From: RGIG5612 sp045600845
Lineage (GTDB): Bacteria > Bacillota > Clostridia > Lachnospirales > Lachnospiraceae
Assembly (NCBI GenBank): GCA_045600845.1
Contig: JAZRYR010000007.1
Coordinates: forward strand, 1 to 23,493
Direction: 5' to 3'
DNA length: 23,493 nucleotides
Part shown: positions 17,166 through 23,493 of the stretch, piece by piece
Position numbering within the stretch: the stretch's first letter is position 1
Layout of the letters: each line of letters begins with the position of its first letter
Notes under the pieces: model-generated
What the model was told of the DNA's origin: nothing
The model's database searches: none
What the model saw: the letters and a program-made list of their open reading frames with translations, nothing else
Program-made: the position numbers and the translations under genes

Positions 17166-18263
17166 ATGAAAATCATATTAGAACATCTTACAAAAAAATA
17201 TCCGAACAAGAATAAAAAAATTCACGAGGATGTTATAGCCGTTAACGATTTCACTTTTGAAATCCCAGACGGAAAATTAATCGGACTTTTAGGTCCTTCC
17301 GGTTGCGGAAAAAGTACAACCTTGAACTTAATCTGTGGCTTGGAAGAAGCTACCAGCGGAAAGATTTTTTTCGGTGAGGATGACGTAACCAATGCGCCAC
17401 CGGAAAACAGAGGCGTTGGCATGGTATTCCAGAACTACGCCCTTTATCCACACATGACCGTTCAGCAGAATATTATGTTTCCTTTAGGCAACTTAAAAGG
17501 TGAGGCGAAACTAACCAAGGATCAAATGAAGGAAAAAGCTTTCGAAGCTGCCAAACTCGTTCAGATTGACGAATACATGGACCGAAAACCTGCAGAGCTT
17601 TCCGGCGGCCAGCAGCAACGTGTAGCCATTGCCAGAGCTTTGGTTAAATTACCTAGAGTACTCCTTTTGGATGAGCCATTATCCAATTTGGATGCCCGAT
17701 TAAGACTGCAGACCCGAGAAGAAATCCGGAGGATCCAGAGAGAGACCCAGATAACAACCGTTTTCGTAACCCACGATCAGGAAGAAGCTATGAGCATTTC
17801 CGATATGATTGTTGTTATGGAAGCCGGGGTTGTACAACAGATTGGCAAACCGCAGGAAGTTTATGATGACCCAAAGAATCTGTTTGTTGCCAAGTTCCTA
17901 GGCACTCCTCCGATCAACGTATTTGACGGGGAAGTGAAAAAGGAACAGCTTTACATTGGAGGAAACGCTGTTCTGGATGTTAAAGGAGTTGCTGACCAGC
18001 CGGTTTATGTCGGCATCCGTCCGGAAGGCTTCGTACTTGCAGATGACGGTGTTTTCGAGTGTAAACTTAGTTCCGTTGAAGTTATGGGCCGTGATACCAG
18101 CGTTGTTTCCAAACACGATGCTCTTTTAGGGACCGAAATCCGTTCCATCATTCCAGCGGAAAATAAGGTTAATACCTCCTCACCTGTTGTAAGATTTCAT
18201 TTAAAACCTGCAAAGGTTCATATATTCAGCAAAGAAACTACGGAACGTATTTATTTTGAATAA
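17166..18263 (+). CDS. Carbohydrate ABC importer ATPase (MsmK/UgpC type)
   Basis: A 365-residue ATP-binding protein of the CUT1 sugar importer family. It has Walker A GPSGCGKST (43-51), the Q-loop Gln89 in VFQNYALYPHM, the signature LSGGQQQR (145-152), Walker B VLLLDEP (165-171) and the H-loop His203 in FVTHDQEEAMS. Residues from about 240 on are the beta-rich TOBE-like regulatory domain seen in MalK, MsmK and UgpC. It powers uptake with the two permeases encoded next. In many Gram-positive genomes one shared ATPase serves several importers and is encoded elsewhere; here a dedicated copy heads the operon. A GAGG lies 7 bases before the ATG. The transported sugar cannot be told from this subunit. 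Confidence 0.93.
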   Translation: MKIILEHLTKKYPNKNKKIHEDVIAVNDFTFEIPDGKLIGLLGPSGCGKSTTLNLICGLEEATSGKIFFGEDDVTNAPPENRGVGMVFQNYALYPHMTVQQNIMFPLGNLKGEAKLTKDQMKEKAFEAAKLVQIDEYMDRKPAELSGGQQQRVAIARALVKLPRVLLLDEPLSNLDARLRLQTREEIRRIQRETQITTVFVTHDQEEAMSISDMIVVMEAGVVQQIGKPQEVYDDPKNLFVAKFLGTPPINVFDGEVKKEQLYIGGNAVLDVKGVADQPVYVGIRPEGFVLADDGVFECKLSSVEVMGRDTSVVSKHDALLGTEIRSIIPAENKVNTSSPVVRFHLKPAKVHIFSKETTERIYFE

Positions 18264-18278
18264 AATCAAGGAGCTCCT

Positions 18279-19169
18279 ATGAAAAAAAGTAATATCAAAG
18301 CATGGTTATACCTTCTACCGGCCCTGATTTTCCTTGGGGTCTTCATGATATATCCGCTGTTCGATGTCATTGTATATTCCTTTGAAGAGGGCTATAATTC
18401 CGCCTCCCAGACGTTCTTTGGAACGGGTTTATACAACTTCTCTTATGTTCTTCACGACCCATATTTCCTTCAGGCCATAAAGAACACGTTTATATTAGTT
18501 ATCATCACAGTTCCTGTATCCACAGGTCTGTCTTTGTTAATCTCTTTGGCCTTAAGTTCTATCAAGAAACTGAAAGACCTGTTCCAGACCCTTTACTTCC
18601 TGCCTTACGTAACCAATACTTTGGCCGTTGGTCTGGTATTTATGATTCTGTTTAAGAAAACAGCCTACTCCGACGGTCTCATAAACCTGTTGATTCATAT
18701 TTTCGGAGGACAGTCGGTAGACTTTATTGAAGGTCCTTATTGGGCCAAAATGCTGGTTCTATGCATCTATACCATCTGGATTGTAATGCCGTTCAAGATT
18801 TTGATTCTGACCAGTGCTTTAGCTTCCGTAAACCAGGACTATTACAAGGTGGCAAGAGTTGATGCAACTCCAAAGTGGAGGATTTTCACGAAGATTACTC
18901 TTCCGATGATTTCCCCTATGCTGTTTTATCTGATCATTACCGGTTTCATCGGTGCCTTCAAAGCATACTCCGACGCCGTCGCCTTGTTCGGCGTCAACCT
19001 GAATGCTCAAGGAATGAACACCATCGTAGGTTATGTTCTGGATATGCTTTATGGAAACTCCGGAGGTTATCCGTCTTACGCATCTGCCGCCGCACTGATC
19101 TTGTTCGCCATCGTTCTTACGGTTACCGTGATCAACCTTCTGGTTAGCAAGAAGAAAGTATATTATTAG
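18279..19169 (+). CDS. Carbohydrate ABC importer permease (MalF/UgpA type)
   Basis: A 296-residue protein with six membrane helices, the first in AWLYLLPALIFLGVFMIYPL, typical of sugar permeases. The cytoplasmic EAA loop that docks with the ATPase is visible near residue 190 as YYKVARVDATPKWRIFTKITLP. It pairs with the second permease to form the translocation channel of a CUT1-type importer. It starts 15 bases after the ATPase stop, with AAGGAG 5 bases before the ATG. It is the shorter type of first permease, without the long extra periplasmic loop of Escherichia coli MalF. Confidence 0.93.
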   Translation: MKKSNIKAWLYLLPALIFLGVFMIYPLFDVIVYSFEEGYNSASQTFFGTGLYNFSYVLHDPYFLQAIKNTFILVIITVPVSTGLSLLISLALSSIKKLKDLFQTLYFLPYVTNTLAVGLVFMILFKKTAYSDGLINLLIHIFGGQSVDFIEGPYWAKMLVLCIYTIWIVMPFKILILTSALASVNQDYYKVARVDATPKWRIFTKITLPMISPMLFYLIITGFIGAFKAYSDAVALFGVNLNAQGMNTIVGYVLDMLYGNSGGYPSYASAAALILFAIVLTVTVINLLVSKKKVYY

Positions 19170-19177
19170 AGGTTAGT

Positions 19178-19225
19178 GTGAAAAATACTTTTTTCGTCAC
19201 TATTTGTGCCGCGGGTTGCCCGCGG
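19178..19225 (+). promoter_or_regulatory. Two stem-loops between the permease genes, next to the second ribosome binding site
   Basis: The first stem pairs GTGA/AAAA (19178-19185) with TTTT/TCAC (19191-19200), with a 2-base bulge. The second is a very GC-rich stem, CCGCGGG (19209-19215) and CCCGCGG (19219-19225), with a 3-base loop. It ends 3 bases before the GGAG ribosome binding site (19229-19232) of the next gene. It may stabilise or tune the transcript between the two permeases. The first stem has a T-run inside it rather than after it, so it is not a normal terminator. Confidence 0.5.
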
Positions 19226-19238
19226 AATGGAGATTATT

Positions 19239-20114
19239 ATGGGAAACAAGATAAATTATAAACAAAAAGAAATCGCCGCCAAAAGGCGAAACCGTATCTT
19301 CAAAGTCTTTGTATACATCTTTCTATGCATCTGGGGACTGATTGTTCTGTTTCCATTTTACTGGATGATTCTTACTTCCATTAAAGGTTACGGTGCTTAT
19401 AATTCAGAGTACATTCCTCAGTTGTTTACAACATCACCGACTCTCGAGAACTATTTTGAGGCCTTTAATGCCGTACCTTTAGGCAAATATTTTACCAACA
19501 CCATCATCTTCACGTTGATCACTACCGCACTGATGCTGATTGTAATTGTTCTTTCCGCTTTTGCATTCTCCCGACTGGAGTTCCGTGGAAAGAATCTGGT
19601 ATTCACCCTGTTTTTGGCTTTGATGATGATTCCAAACGAGCTGGTCATTATTACTAATTTCCAGACCATCACGAACATGGGACTACGAAATACTTTTATG
19701 GGTCTTATTTTACCGTCGGTAGCGTCGGTCTTCTACATTTATCTGCTAAAAGAAAATTTTGAGCAGATTCCGGATGAACTTTACAAGGTTGCAAAAGTCG
19801 ATGGTACATCCGACTTGAAATACCTGCTGAAAGTCATGGTTCCGATCTGTCGTCCGACCATTGTCACCGTTGTCATCCTTAAAGTGATTGAATGCTGGAA
19901 CTCTTACGTATGGCCTCGTCTGATTACAGACAATCAAGCCTACTTCTTAGTTTCCAACGGTATCCAGGAAATCCGTGAAAATGGTTTCGGCCGGGAAAAC
20001 ATTCCAGCCATGATGGCAGCTGTTGTTGTTATTTCCGTTCCATTAATTATTTTATTCTTAATCTTCCGTAAAAAGATTATGGAAGGCGTATCAAGAGGAG
20101 GCACAAAAGGATGA
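19239..20114 (+). CDS. Carbohydrate ABC importer permease (MalG/UgpE type)
   Basis: About 291 residues with six membrane helices. The EAA loop reads LYKVAKVDGTSDLKYLLKVMVP, and the first helix follows a basic N-terminus (RRNRIFKVFVYIFLCIWGL). It is the second half of the importer channel. The start at 19239 (MGNKIN) has GGAG 6 bases upstream. An in-frame ATG at 19206 would run through the GC-rich hairpin and has no ribosome binding site. Its stop overlaps the binding-protein ATG by 4 bases (ATGA). Confidence 0.92.
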   Translation: MGNKINYKQKEIAAKRRNRIFKVFVYIFLCIWGLIVLFPFYWMILTSIKGYGAYNSEYIPQLFTTSPTLENYFEAFNAVPLGKYFTNTIIFTLITTALMLIVIVLSAFAFSRLEFRGKNLVFTLFLALMMIPNELVIITNFQTITNMGLRNTFMGLILPSVASVFYIYLLKENFEQIPDELYKVAKVDGTSDLKYLLKVMVPICRPTIVTVVILKVIECWNSYVWPRLITDNQAYFLVSNGIQEIRENGFGRENIPAMMAAVVVISVPLIILFLIFRKKIMEGVSRGGTKG

Positions 20115-21712
20115 AAAAAATTATAAAATCTTTATTTGTGTTTCTAATGGTACTGACAGTTCTTGGACTGCTCACCGGATGTCATGGTGCAAAAAAGAGT
20201 TCTTCCTTCAAGGTGCCAGAAGAGTTTGATGCTTCCAGGCATTACGACATCACTTTCTGGGCAAAGAATGATACGAATAAATACCAGGTAAATATTTATG
20301 AAAAGGCCATCGAAGATTTTGAGTCGCTTTATCCGAATATTTCTGTAAACATTCGCCTCTATACAGACTATTCCAAAATTTATAATGATGTCATTACCAA
20401 CATTTCAACCGGAACTACCCCAAATGTTTGTATTACCTATCCGGACCACATTGCTACTTATAAAACCGGAACGAATGTTGTAGTTCCGTTAGATGACCTT
20501 TTTGCAGATGAAAAGTATGGTCTTGGTGGCAGTGAGTTAAGATTTGACGGTCCTACCTTGAAAGAAATTGTTCCGGAATTTCTGGAAGAATGCAAACTGG
20601 ACAATTCCTATTATGGGCTGCCTTACATGCGTTCTACCGAAGCTTGCTATATCAACAAAGACATGGTGGAAGCTTTAGGCTATAAAGTGCCGGATGTGCT
20701 TACCTGGGATTACATCTGGGAAGTATCGGAAGCCGCTACCAAAAAGGATGCGAACGGAAACTATGTAGTCAACGGCCAGAAGGTGTTGATTCCGTTTATC
20801 TACAAGTCCACCGATAACATGATGATTTCGATGCTGAAGCAACGTGGAGCCGGATATTCTGATGAAAATGGAAACATCTTCATCTTTAATGATGATACAA
20901 GAGATATCCTGAAAACCGTTGCCGTTCATACTGCTTCCGGTGCTTTTTCCACGTTTAAGATTTCCGGTTACCCGGCAAACTTCTTAAATGCAGGTCAATG
21001 TATTTTTGCCATTGACTCTACAGCAGGCGCCACCTGGATGGGCAGCGATGCTCCAAACTGTGATATCAGCGAGGATAAACTGATTCAGTTCAATACCGAA
21101 GTTCGCACGATTCCTCAGTACGACCCGAATAACCAGAAAATGATTTCCCAAGGTCCTTCTCTTTGTATTTTTAACAAAGAGGATCCGCAGGAAGTAATCG
21201 CGTCCTGGCTATTCGCTCAGTTCATGCTGTCCAACAATGTACAAATTGCCTACTCCGAAACAGAAGGTTACATTCCGGTAACATTAAAAGCACAAAGTGA
21301 TCCGGAATATGTCCAATACCTGAAGGACGCCGGAACAGATACCTCGGACCATTACGATATTAAAATCAAAGCATCTCAATTATTAATTGATCATACTTCC
21401 GATACTTTTGTAACTCCGGTGTTCAATGGTTCTACCTCTTTGAGAGATGCAGCCGGTCAGCTGATTGAAAATGTCACAAAATCTGTAAGACGACATGAAA
21501 AAGTAGATGATAAATATATCAATAAAGTGTTTGATGATGTCACTTCCCTGTATCGTCTGGATCAGATCAATGCATCCGGAGGCAGTTCCAAGGCGGATTT
21601 AGGGCCTCTACCGGGAACGTCCATTGCTTTACTGGTAATCTTAGGCATAGTCTGGCTGATGATCATTGCTTATTTGATTTTGATCAAATCCAAACAAAGA
21701 ACGCAGAAATAA
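20111..21712 (+). CDS. Extracellular sugar-binding lipoprotein with a C-terminal membrane helix
   Basis: A 533-residue solute-binding protein. It has a lipoprotein signal peptide with lipobox LLTGC (Cys24), then the family-1 solute-binding fold: YDITFWAKNDTN, YEKAIEDFESLYPNISVN, LPYMRSTEACYINKDMVEALGY and GQCIFAIDSTAG. It would capture oligosaccharides outside the cell and deliver them to the two permeases. The unusual part is the end. After a flexible Ser/Gly-rich linker (about 485-500) comes a 23-residue hydrophobic segment (about 503-525, SIALLVILGIVWLMIIAYLIL) followed by a Lys/Arg-rich tail. The protein would be held to the membrane at both ends. The ligand is unknown; an arabinose-containing oligosaccharide is only a guess from the GH51 gene nearby. 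Confidence 0.88.
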   Translation: MKKIIKSLFVFLMVLTVLGLLTGCHGAKKSSSFKVPEEFDASRHYDITFWAKNDTNKYQVNIYEKAIEDFESLYPNISVNIRLYTDYSKIYNDVITNISTGTTPNVCITYPDHIATYKTGTNVVVPLDDLFADEKYGLGGSELRFDGPTLKEIVPEFLEECKLDNSYYGLPYMRSTEACYINKDMVEALGYKVPDVLTWDYIWEVSEAATKKDANGNYVVNGQKVLIPFIYKSTDNMMISMLKQRGAGYSDENGNIFIFNDDTRDILKTVAVHTASGAFSTFKISGYPANFLNAGQCIFAIDSTAGATWMGSDAPNCDISEDKLIQFNTEVRTIPQYDPNNQKMISQGPSLCIFNKEDPQEVIASWLFAQFMLSNNVQIAYSETEGYIPVTLKAQSDPEYVQYLKDAGTDTSDHYDIKIKASQLLIDHTSDTFVTPVFNGSTSLRDAAGQLIENVTKSVRRHEKVDDKYINKVFDDVTSLYRLDQINASGGSSKADLGPLPGTSIALLVILGIVWLMIIAYLILIKSKQRTQK

Positions 21713-21715
21713 TAG

Positions 21716-21742
21716 TTGCAAAAATAAAAAATGGTGTATAAT
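21716..21742 (+). promoter_or_regulatory. Promoter of the two-domain lipoprotein
   Basis: TTGCAA (21716-21721) lies 15 bases before a perfect TATAAT (21737-21742). The spacing is short of the ideal 17. The leader is about 54 bases and ends with AGGAG at 21792-21796, 6 bases before the ATG. No terminator precedes it, so the gene may also be read from the transporter operon. Confidence 0.5.
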
Positions 21743-21802
21743 ATCATATGTTACGATATTAGTTATCAAACCCGATAGGGACAAAATGAATAGGAGAAAA
21801 CA

Positions 21803-22591
21803 ATGAAAAAAACAATTTTAGCAGTAATCCTTGCAATTGCATGTGTAGCTTGCTTGGCAGCATGTGGCGGAAACCAACCAGCACCTGCTCCAGCTCCTGA
21901 GACACAGTCACAGGCTCCGGAAGTAGCAATTCCTGTTATGAGCTATGCAGAATATATTGCAGCGGATGATCAGTCAGCAGTTTGTGTTGAAACTTATGTA
22001 CAGGACAAACAAGGTTGGTGGGAGAAAGACGGCGTTGGTGTAGCAACTCTTTACACCGAAGATGAAAACGGCGGTGCATATTTCATTTATGAAATGCCGA
22101 TGTCTGAAGCTGATTTCGAAAAACTCGTTCCTGGAACTAAAATCAAAGTTTATGGTTATAAGAGCACATGGGACGGAGAGACAGAAATCGCCGATGCTAC
22201 TTTTGAAATTGAAGATGGAAGCTATATTGCAGAAGCATTTGATGTAACTGATTTACTGGGAACAGATGAATTAATCGACCATATGAATCAGTATGTATCA
22301 TTCAACGATATGACCATTGCTCCAAGTAAAGATAAAGACGGCAATGATGCTGCTTTCCTTTACAAATGGGATGGTTCCGGCCAACAGGGTGATGACCTTT
22401 ACTTTAATGCAACAGATGCAAAAGGAAATACCCATACATTCACAGTTGAATCTTATCTTCGGGGTAAAGACACTGAAGTTTACAAGACAGTTGAAGGCTT
22501 AAAGATTGGCGATAAATGTGACATGGAAGGTTTCTTATACTGGTACACAGATAATGCGAACCCACACATCACCAAAGTTGTTGTTAAATAA
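21803..22591 (+). CDS. Lipoprotein with two OB-fold-like domains
   Basis: A 262-residue lipoprotein (lipobox LAAC, Cys21) with a Pro/Ala-rich linker at 25-45. Two similar beta-rich units follow. Unit one (about 46-140) has a YAEYI entry, VCVETYVQ, a Glu/Asp/Trp-rich middle, and LVPGTKIKVYGY before the end. Unit two (about 148-262) has HMNQYVSFNDM, DLYFNATDAKGN, and GLKIGDKCDMEGFLYWY. In both, a G-x-K-I-x-V/D-x-G strand near the end is typical of OB-fold proteins. The fold is inferred and the ligand unknown. The protein sits outside the membrane. It has its own promoter and terminator, so it is a monocistronic unit beside the transporter operon. Confidence 0.65.
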   Translation: MKKTILAVILAIACVACLAACGGNQPAPAPAPETQSQAPEVAIPVMSYAEYIAADDQSAVCVETYVQDKQGWWEKDGVGVATLYTEDENGGAYFIYEMPMSEADFEKLVPGTKIKVYGYKSTWDGETEIADATFEIEDGSYIAEAFDVTDLLGTDELIDHMNQYVSFNDMTIAPSKDKDGNDAAFLYKWDGSGQQGDDLYFNATDAKGNTHTFTVESYLRGKDTEVYKTVEGLKIGDKCDMEGFLYWYTDNANPHITKVVVK

Positions 22592-22612
22592 TTTATTTAC
22601 AAATAACAGTTT

Positions 22613-22642
22613 AAGGCTGTCACTTAAGTGACAGCCTTTTTT
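22613..22642 (+). terminator. Strong intrinsic terminator after the two-domain lipoprotein
   Basis: A perfect 11-base stem AAGGCTGTCAC (22613-22623) and GTGACAGCCTT (22628-22638), with a 4-base loop TTAA, runs directly into a T-run. This is a textbook Rho-independent terminator. Confidence 0.93.
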
Positions 22643-22751
22643 ATTATTATGGCTTTAGCCAGTTGAGTGCGGAAAAGATTCGCTTGCGAATCCCGCACGA
22701 AACAATAATCCACCCGCTATGCGGGTGAGAGACAAAAAGTTATACAATTAA

Positions 22752-22811
22752 AATCACCTTTCCGTTACAATGTGGTTGTTCAAGTCACAATAGTAGAAAG
22801 GAAAGGTGATT
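22752..22811 (+). promoter_or_regulatory. 5' leader hairpin hiding the tnpA ribosome binding site
   Basis: A perfect 12-base inverted repeat pairs AATCACCTTTCC (22752-22763) with GGAAAGGTGATT (22800-22811). The right arm contains the tnpA ribosome binding site, and the ATG follows at 22814. The 36-base loop can form a small inner helix (TGTG 22771-22774 with CACA 22786-22789). When folded, the leader would block translation, as described for IS200 of enteric bacteria. Confidence 0.8.
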
Positions 22812-22813
22812 AA

Positions 22814-23278
22814 ATGGCGAATAAGTCTACAGATTTAGCCCATACCAAATGGCTATGTAAATACCATATCGTCTTCACGCCAAAGTATAGACGAAAAATA
22901 ATTTATAATCAATACAAAGAAGATCTTAGGGATATCCTAAAACAGCTATGCTCCTACAAAGGGGTAGAGATCATAGAAGGACATCTTATGCCGGATCATG
23001 TACACATGTTAGTGAGCATACCACCAAAGTATAGTGTGTCTAGTTTCATGGGATATTTAAAGGGAAAGTCCGCGCTCATGATGTTCGACAGGCACGCCAA
23101 TCTAAAGTACAAGTTTGGGAACAGACATTTCTGGTCGGAGGGATATTATGTGAGCACAGTAGGACTCAACGAGGCGACAATCCGGAAATATATCCAGGAC
23201 CAGGAAAAGTATGACATCATGGTGGATAAGCTAAGTGTAAAGGAATATGAAGACCCTTTTAAGGGTCCGTCGAAGTAG
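22814..23278 (+). CDS. tnpA: IS200-type Y1 HUH transposase
   Basis: A complete 154-residue transposase, the usual length for TnpA of IS200. It has the metal-binding HUH motif His62-Val63-His64 in MPDHVHMLV and the likely nucleophile Tyr126 in ATIRKYIQDQEKY. Also visible are YHIVFTPKYRRK near the N-terminus and RHFWSEGYYVSTVG in the middle, both typical of the group. The enzyme cuts and joins single-stranded DNA at hairpin-marked ends and moves the element by peel-and-paste. No frameshift or missing key residue was found, so the gene looks functional. The last codons overlap a small inverted repeat (GACCCTT/AAGGGTC, 23252-23267). Confidence 0.95.
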   Translation: MANKSTDLAHTKWLCKYHIVFTPKYRRKIIYNQYKEDLRDILKQLCSYKGVEIIEGHLMPDHVHMLVSIPPKYSVSSFMGYLKGKSALMMFDRHANLKYKFGNRHFWSEGYYVSTVGLNEATIRKYIQDQEKYDIMVDKLSVKEYEDPFKGPSK

Positions 23279-23401
23279 TACGAACGCCCCTTTAGGGGCA
23301 AAAGGCAACGCGTCAAATGCAACAGTGACTTGAACGAAGTGAAAGTCTAAAGCGCCTTGAGACGCTGCCTGGCAGCAAGGGGTTACACCCCGCACCTCGA
23401 A
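23279..23401 (+). other. Highly structured non-coding 3' part of the IS200 element
   Basis: This stretch between the tnpA stop and the right-end hairpin has no ORF of note but many helices. GCCCC/GGGGC spans 23286-23299. A long-range helix GGCA + GCGTC (23304-23314) pairs with GACGC + TGCC (23361-23369). Inside it, GACTT/AAGTC pairs 23327-23331 with 23343-23347. There is also a palindrome GCTGCC-T-GGCAGC (23364-23376), which competes with the long-range helix, and GGGGT/ACCCC (23379-23391). It may be a structured RNA read with tnpA, or DNA structure used in transposition. It does not look like a group I intron: it is far too short and has no recognisable core. Confidence 0.45.
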
Positions 23402-23403
23402 CC

Positions 23404-23418
23404 ACCCGTTTTACGGGT
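23404..23418 (+). repeat. Right-end hairpin of the IS200 element
   Basis: ACCCGT and ACGGGT enclose a TTT loop. It closely resembles the left-side hairpin at 22711-22727 in stem and loop size, as expected for the structures that TnpA binds at both ends. Confidence 0.6.
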
Positions 23419-23459
23419 TGCGGCGCTTGCAATATTTTTATGGATGCGCCTAAAGTATG

Positions 23460-23489
23460 TTGAAAAAAATGTTGTATTAATGGCATAAT
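23460..23489 (+). promoter_or_regulatory. Possible promoter leading out of the window
   Basis: TTGAAA (23460-23465) and CATAAT (23484-23489) are separated by 18 bases, in an AT-rich stretch beyond the IS element. The gene it might serve would lie past the right edge, so this is tentative. Confidence 0.3.
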
Positions 23490-23493
23490 TATG

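Larger units (their letters stand above)
22667..23425 (+). mobile_element. IS200-type insertion sequence (limits approximate)
   Basis: A single-ORF element of the IS200/IS605 family, with only tnpA and no tnpB. Similar short hairpins lie on both sides. On the left, CACCCGC-TAT-GCGGGTG (22711-22727); on the right, ACCCGT-TTT-ACGGGT (23404-23418). A larger bulged hairpin (22667-22698: outer stem GTGCGG/CCGCAC, 4-base AAAA bulge, inner stem GATTCG/CGAATC, loop CTTG) lies further left and could be part of the left end or outside it. IS200 elements have no terminal inverted repeats and make no target duplication, so exact ends cannot be set from one copy. The total length of about 700-760 bases fits the group. 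It sits just after the 22613-22642 terminator. Confidence 0.8.

Noticed and set aside
18268..18277. Perfect palindrome AGGAGCTCCT over the ribosome binding site of the first permease
   Set aside because: With no loop it cannot fold into an RNA hairpin, and it is best explained by the ribosome binding site itself; nothing supports an operator.
21743..21802. Possible riboswitch in the leader of the two-domain lipoprotein
   Set aside because: The leader is only about 54 bases, with a 3-base CCC/GGG hairpin and no recognisable ligand-binding core.
23279..23440. Possible group I intron (IStron) at the IS200 right end
   Set aside because: The non-coding part is only about 150 bases and lacks a recognisable intron core; tnpA alone fits a plain IS200.

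Overview
The window comes from a low-GC Gram-positive anaerobe. It is most likely a member of the Lachnospiraceae (Clostridia, Bacillota). The grounds are AT-rich DNA, strong AGGAGG-type ribosome binding sites, many Cys-lipobox lipoproteins, a cytoplasmic GH51 arabinofuranosidase, a carbohydrate ABC transporter with a lipoprotein binding protein, and an IS200 element. This placement rests on general style, not on a database match.

Layout. (1) Positions 1-8505, all on the minus strand, hold an exopolysaccharide/capsule cluster. In transcription order it contains two uncharacterised lipoproteins, a family-3 membrane acyltransferase, a Wzx-type flippase, a secreted transglutaminase-like protein, a polyprenyl-phosphate sugar-phosphate transferase (chain initiation), a Wzy-like polymerase, and a DUF4422 glycosyltransferase cut by the left edge. 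Genes are packed with 1-base stop/start overlaps. An extended -10 promoter sits at about 7570. (2) Positions 8533-10536 (minus) encode a stand-alone hydantoinase/oxoprolinase-type ATPase. Opposite it, on the plus strand, is a GH51 arabinofuranosidase (10692-12296). (3) Positions 12297-12492 are a convergent intergenic region with an unusually dense set of hairpins, some mutually exclusive. (4) Positions 12493-17014 (minus) form a GNAT-sbcD-sbcC operon for DNA repair. (5) Positions 17166-21712 (plus) form a complete carbohydrate ABC importer operon: ATPase, permease, permease, binding lipoprotein. It is followed by a two-domain lipoprotein with its own promoter and a textbook terminator. (6) Positions about 22667-23425 hold an intact IS200-type element, with a single HUH transposase whose ribosome binding site is sequestered in a 5' hairpin and a strongly structured 3' non-coding stretch.

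How the genes work together. The cluster in (1) has the initiation, flipping, polymerisation and decoration functions of a Wzx/Wzy-dependent surface polysaccharide. The arabinofuranosidase lacks a signal peptide, so it would act on imported arabino-oligosaccharides. The ABC importer is a plausible but unproven supplier, since sbcCD separates the two.

No CRISPR array, tRNA or rRNA was seen. No gene-free stretch exceeds 300 bases. The least explained items are the hairpin chain at 12325-12450, the structured 3' part of the IS200 element, the doubly anchored binding protein, and the two lipoproteins ahead of the capsule genes.
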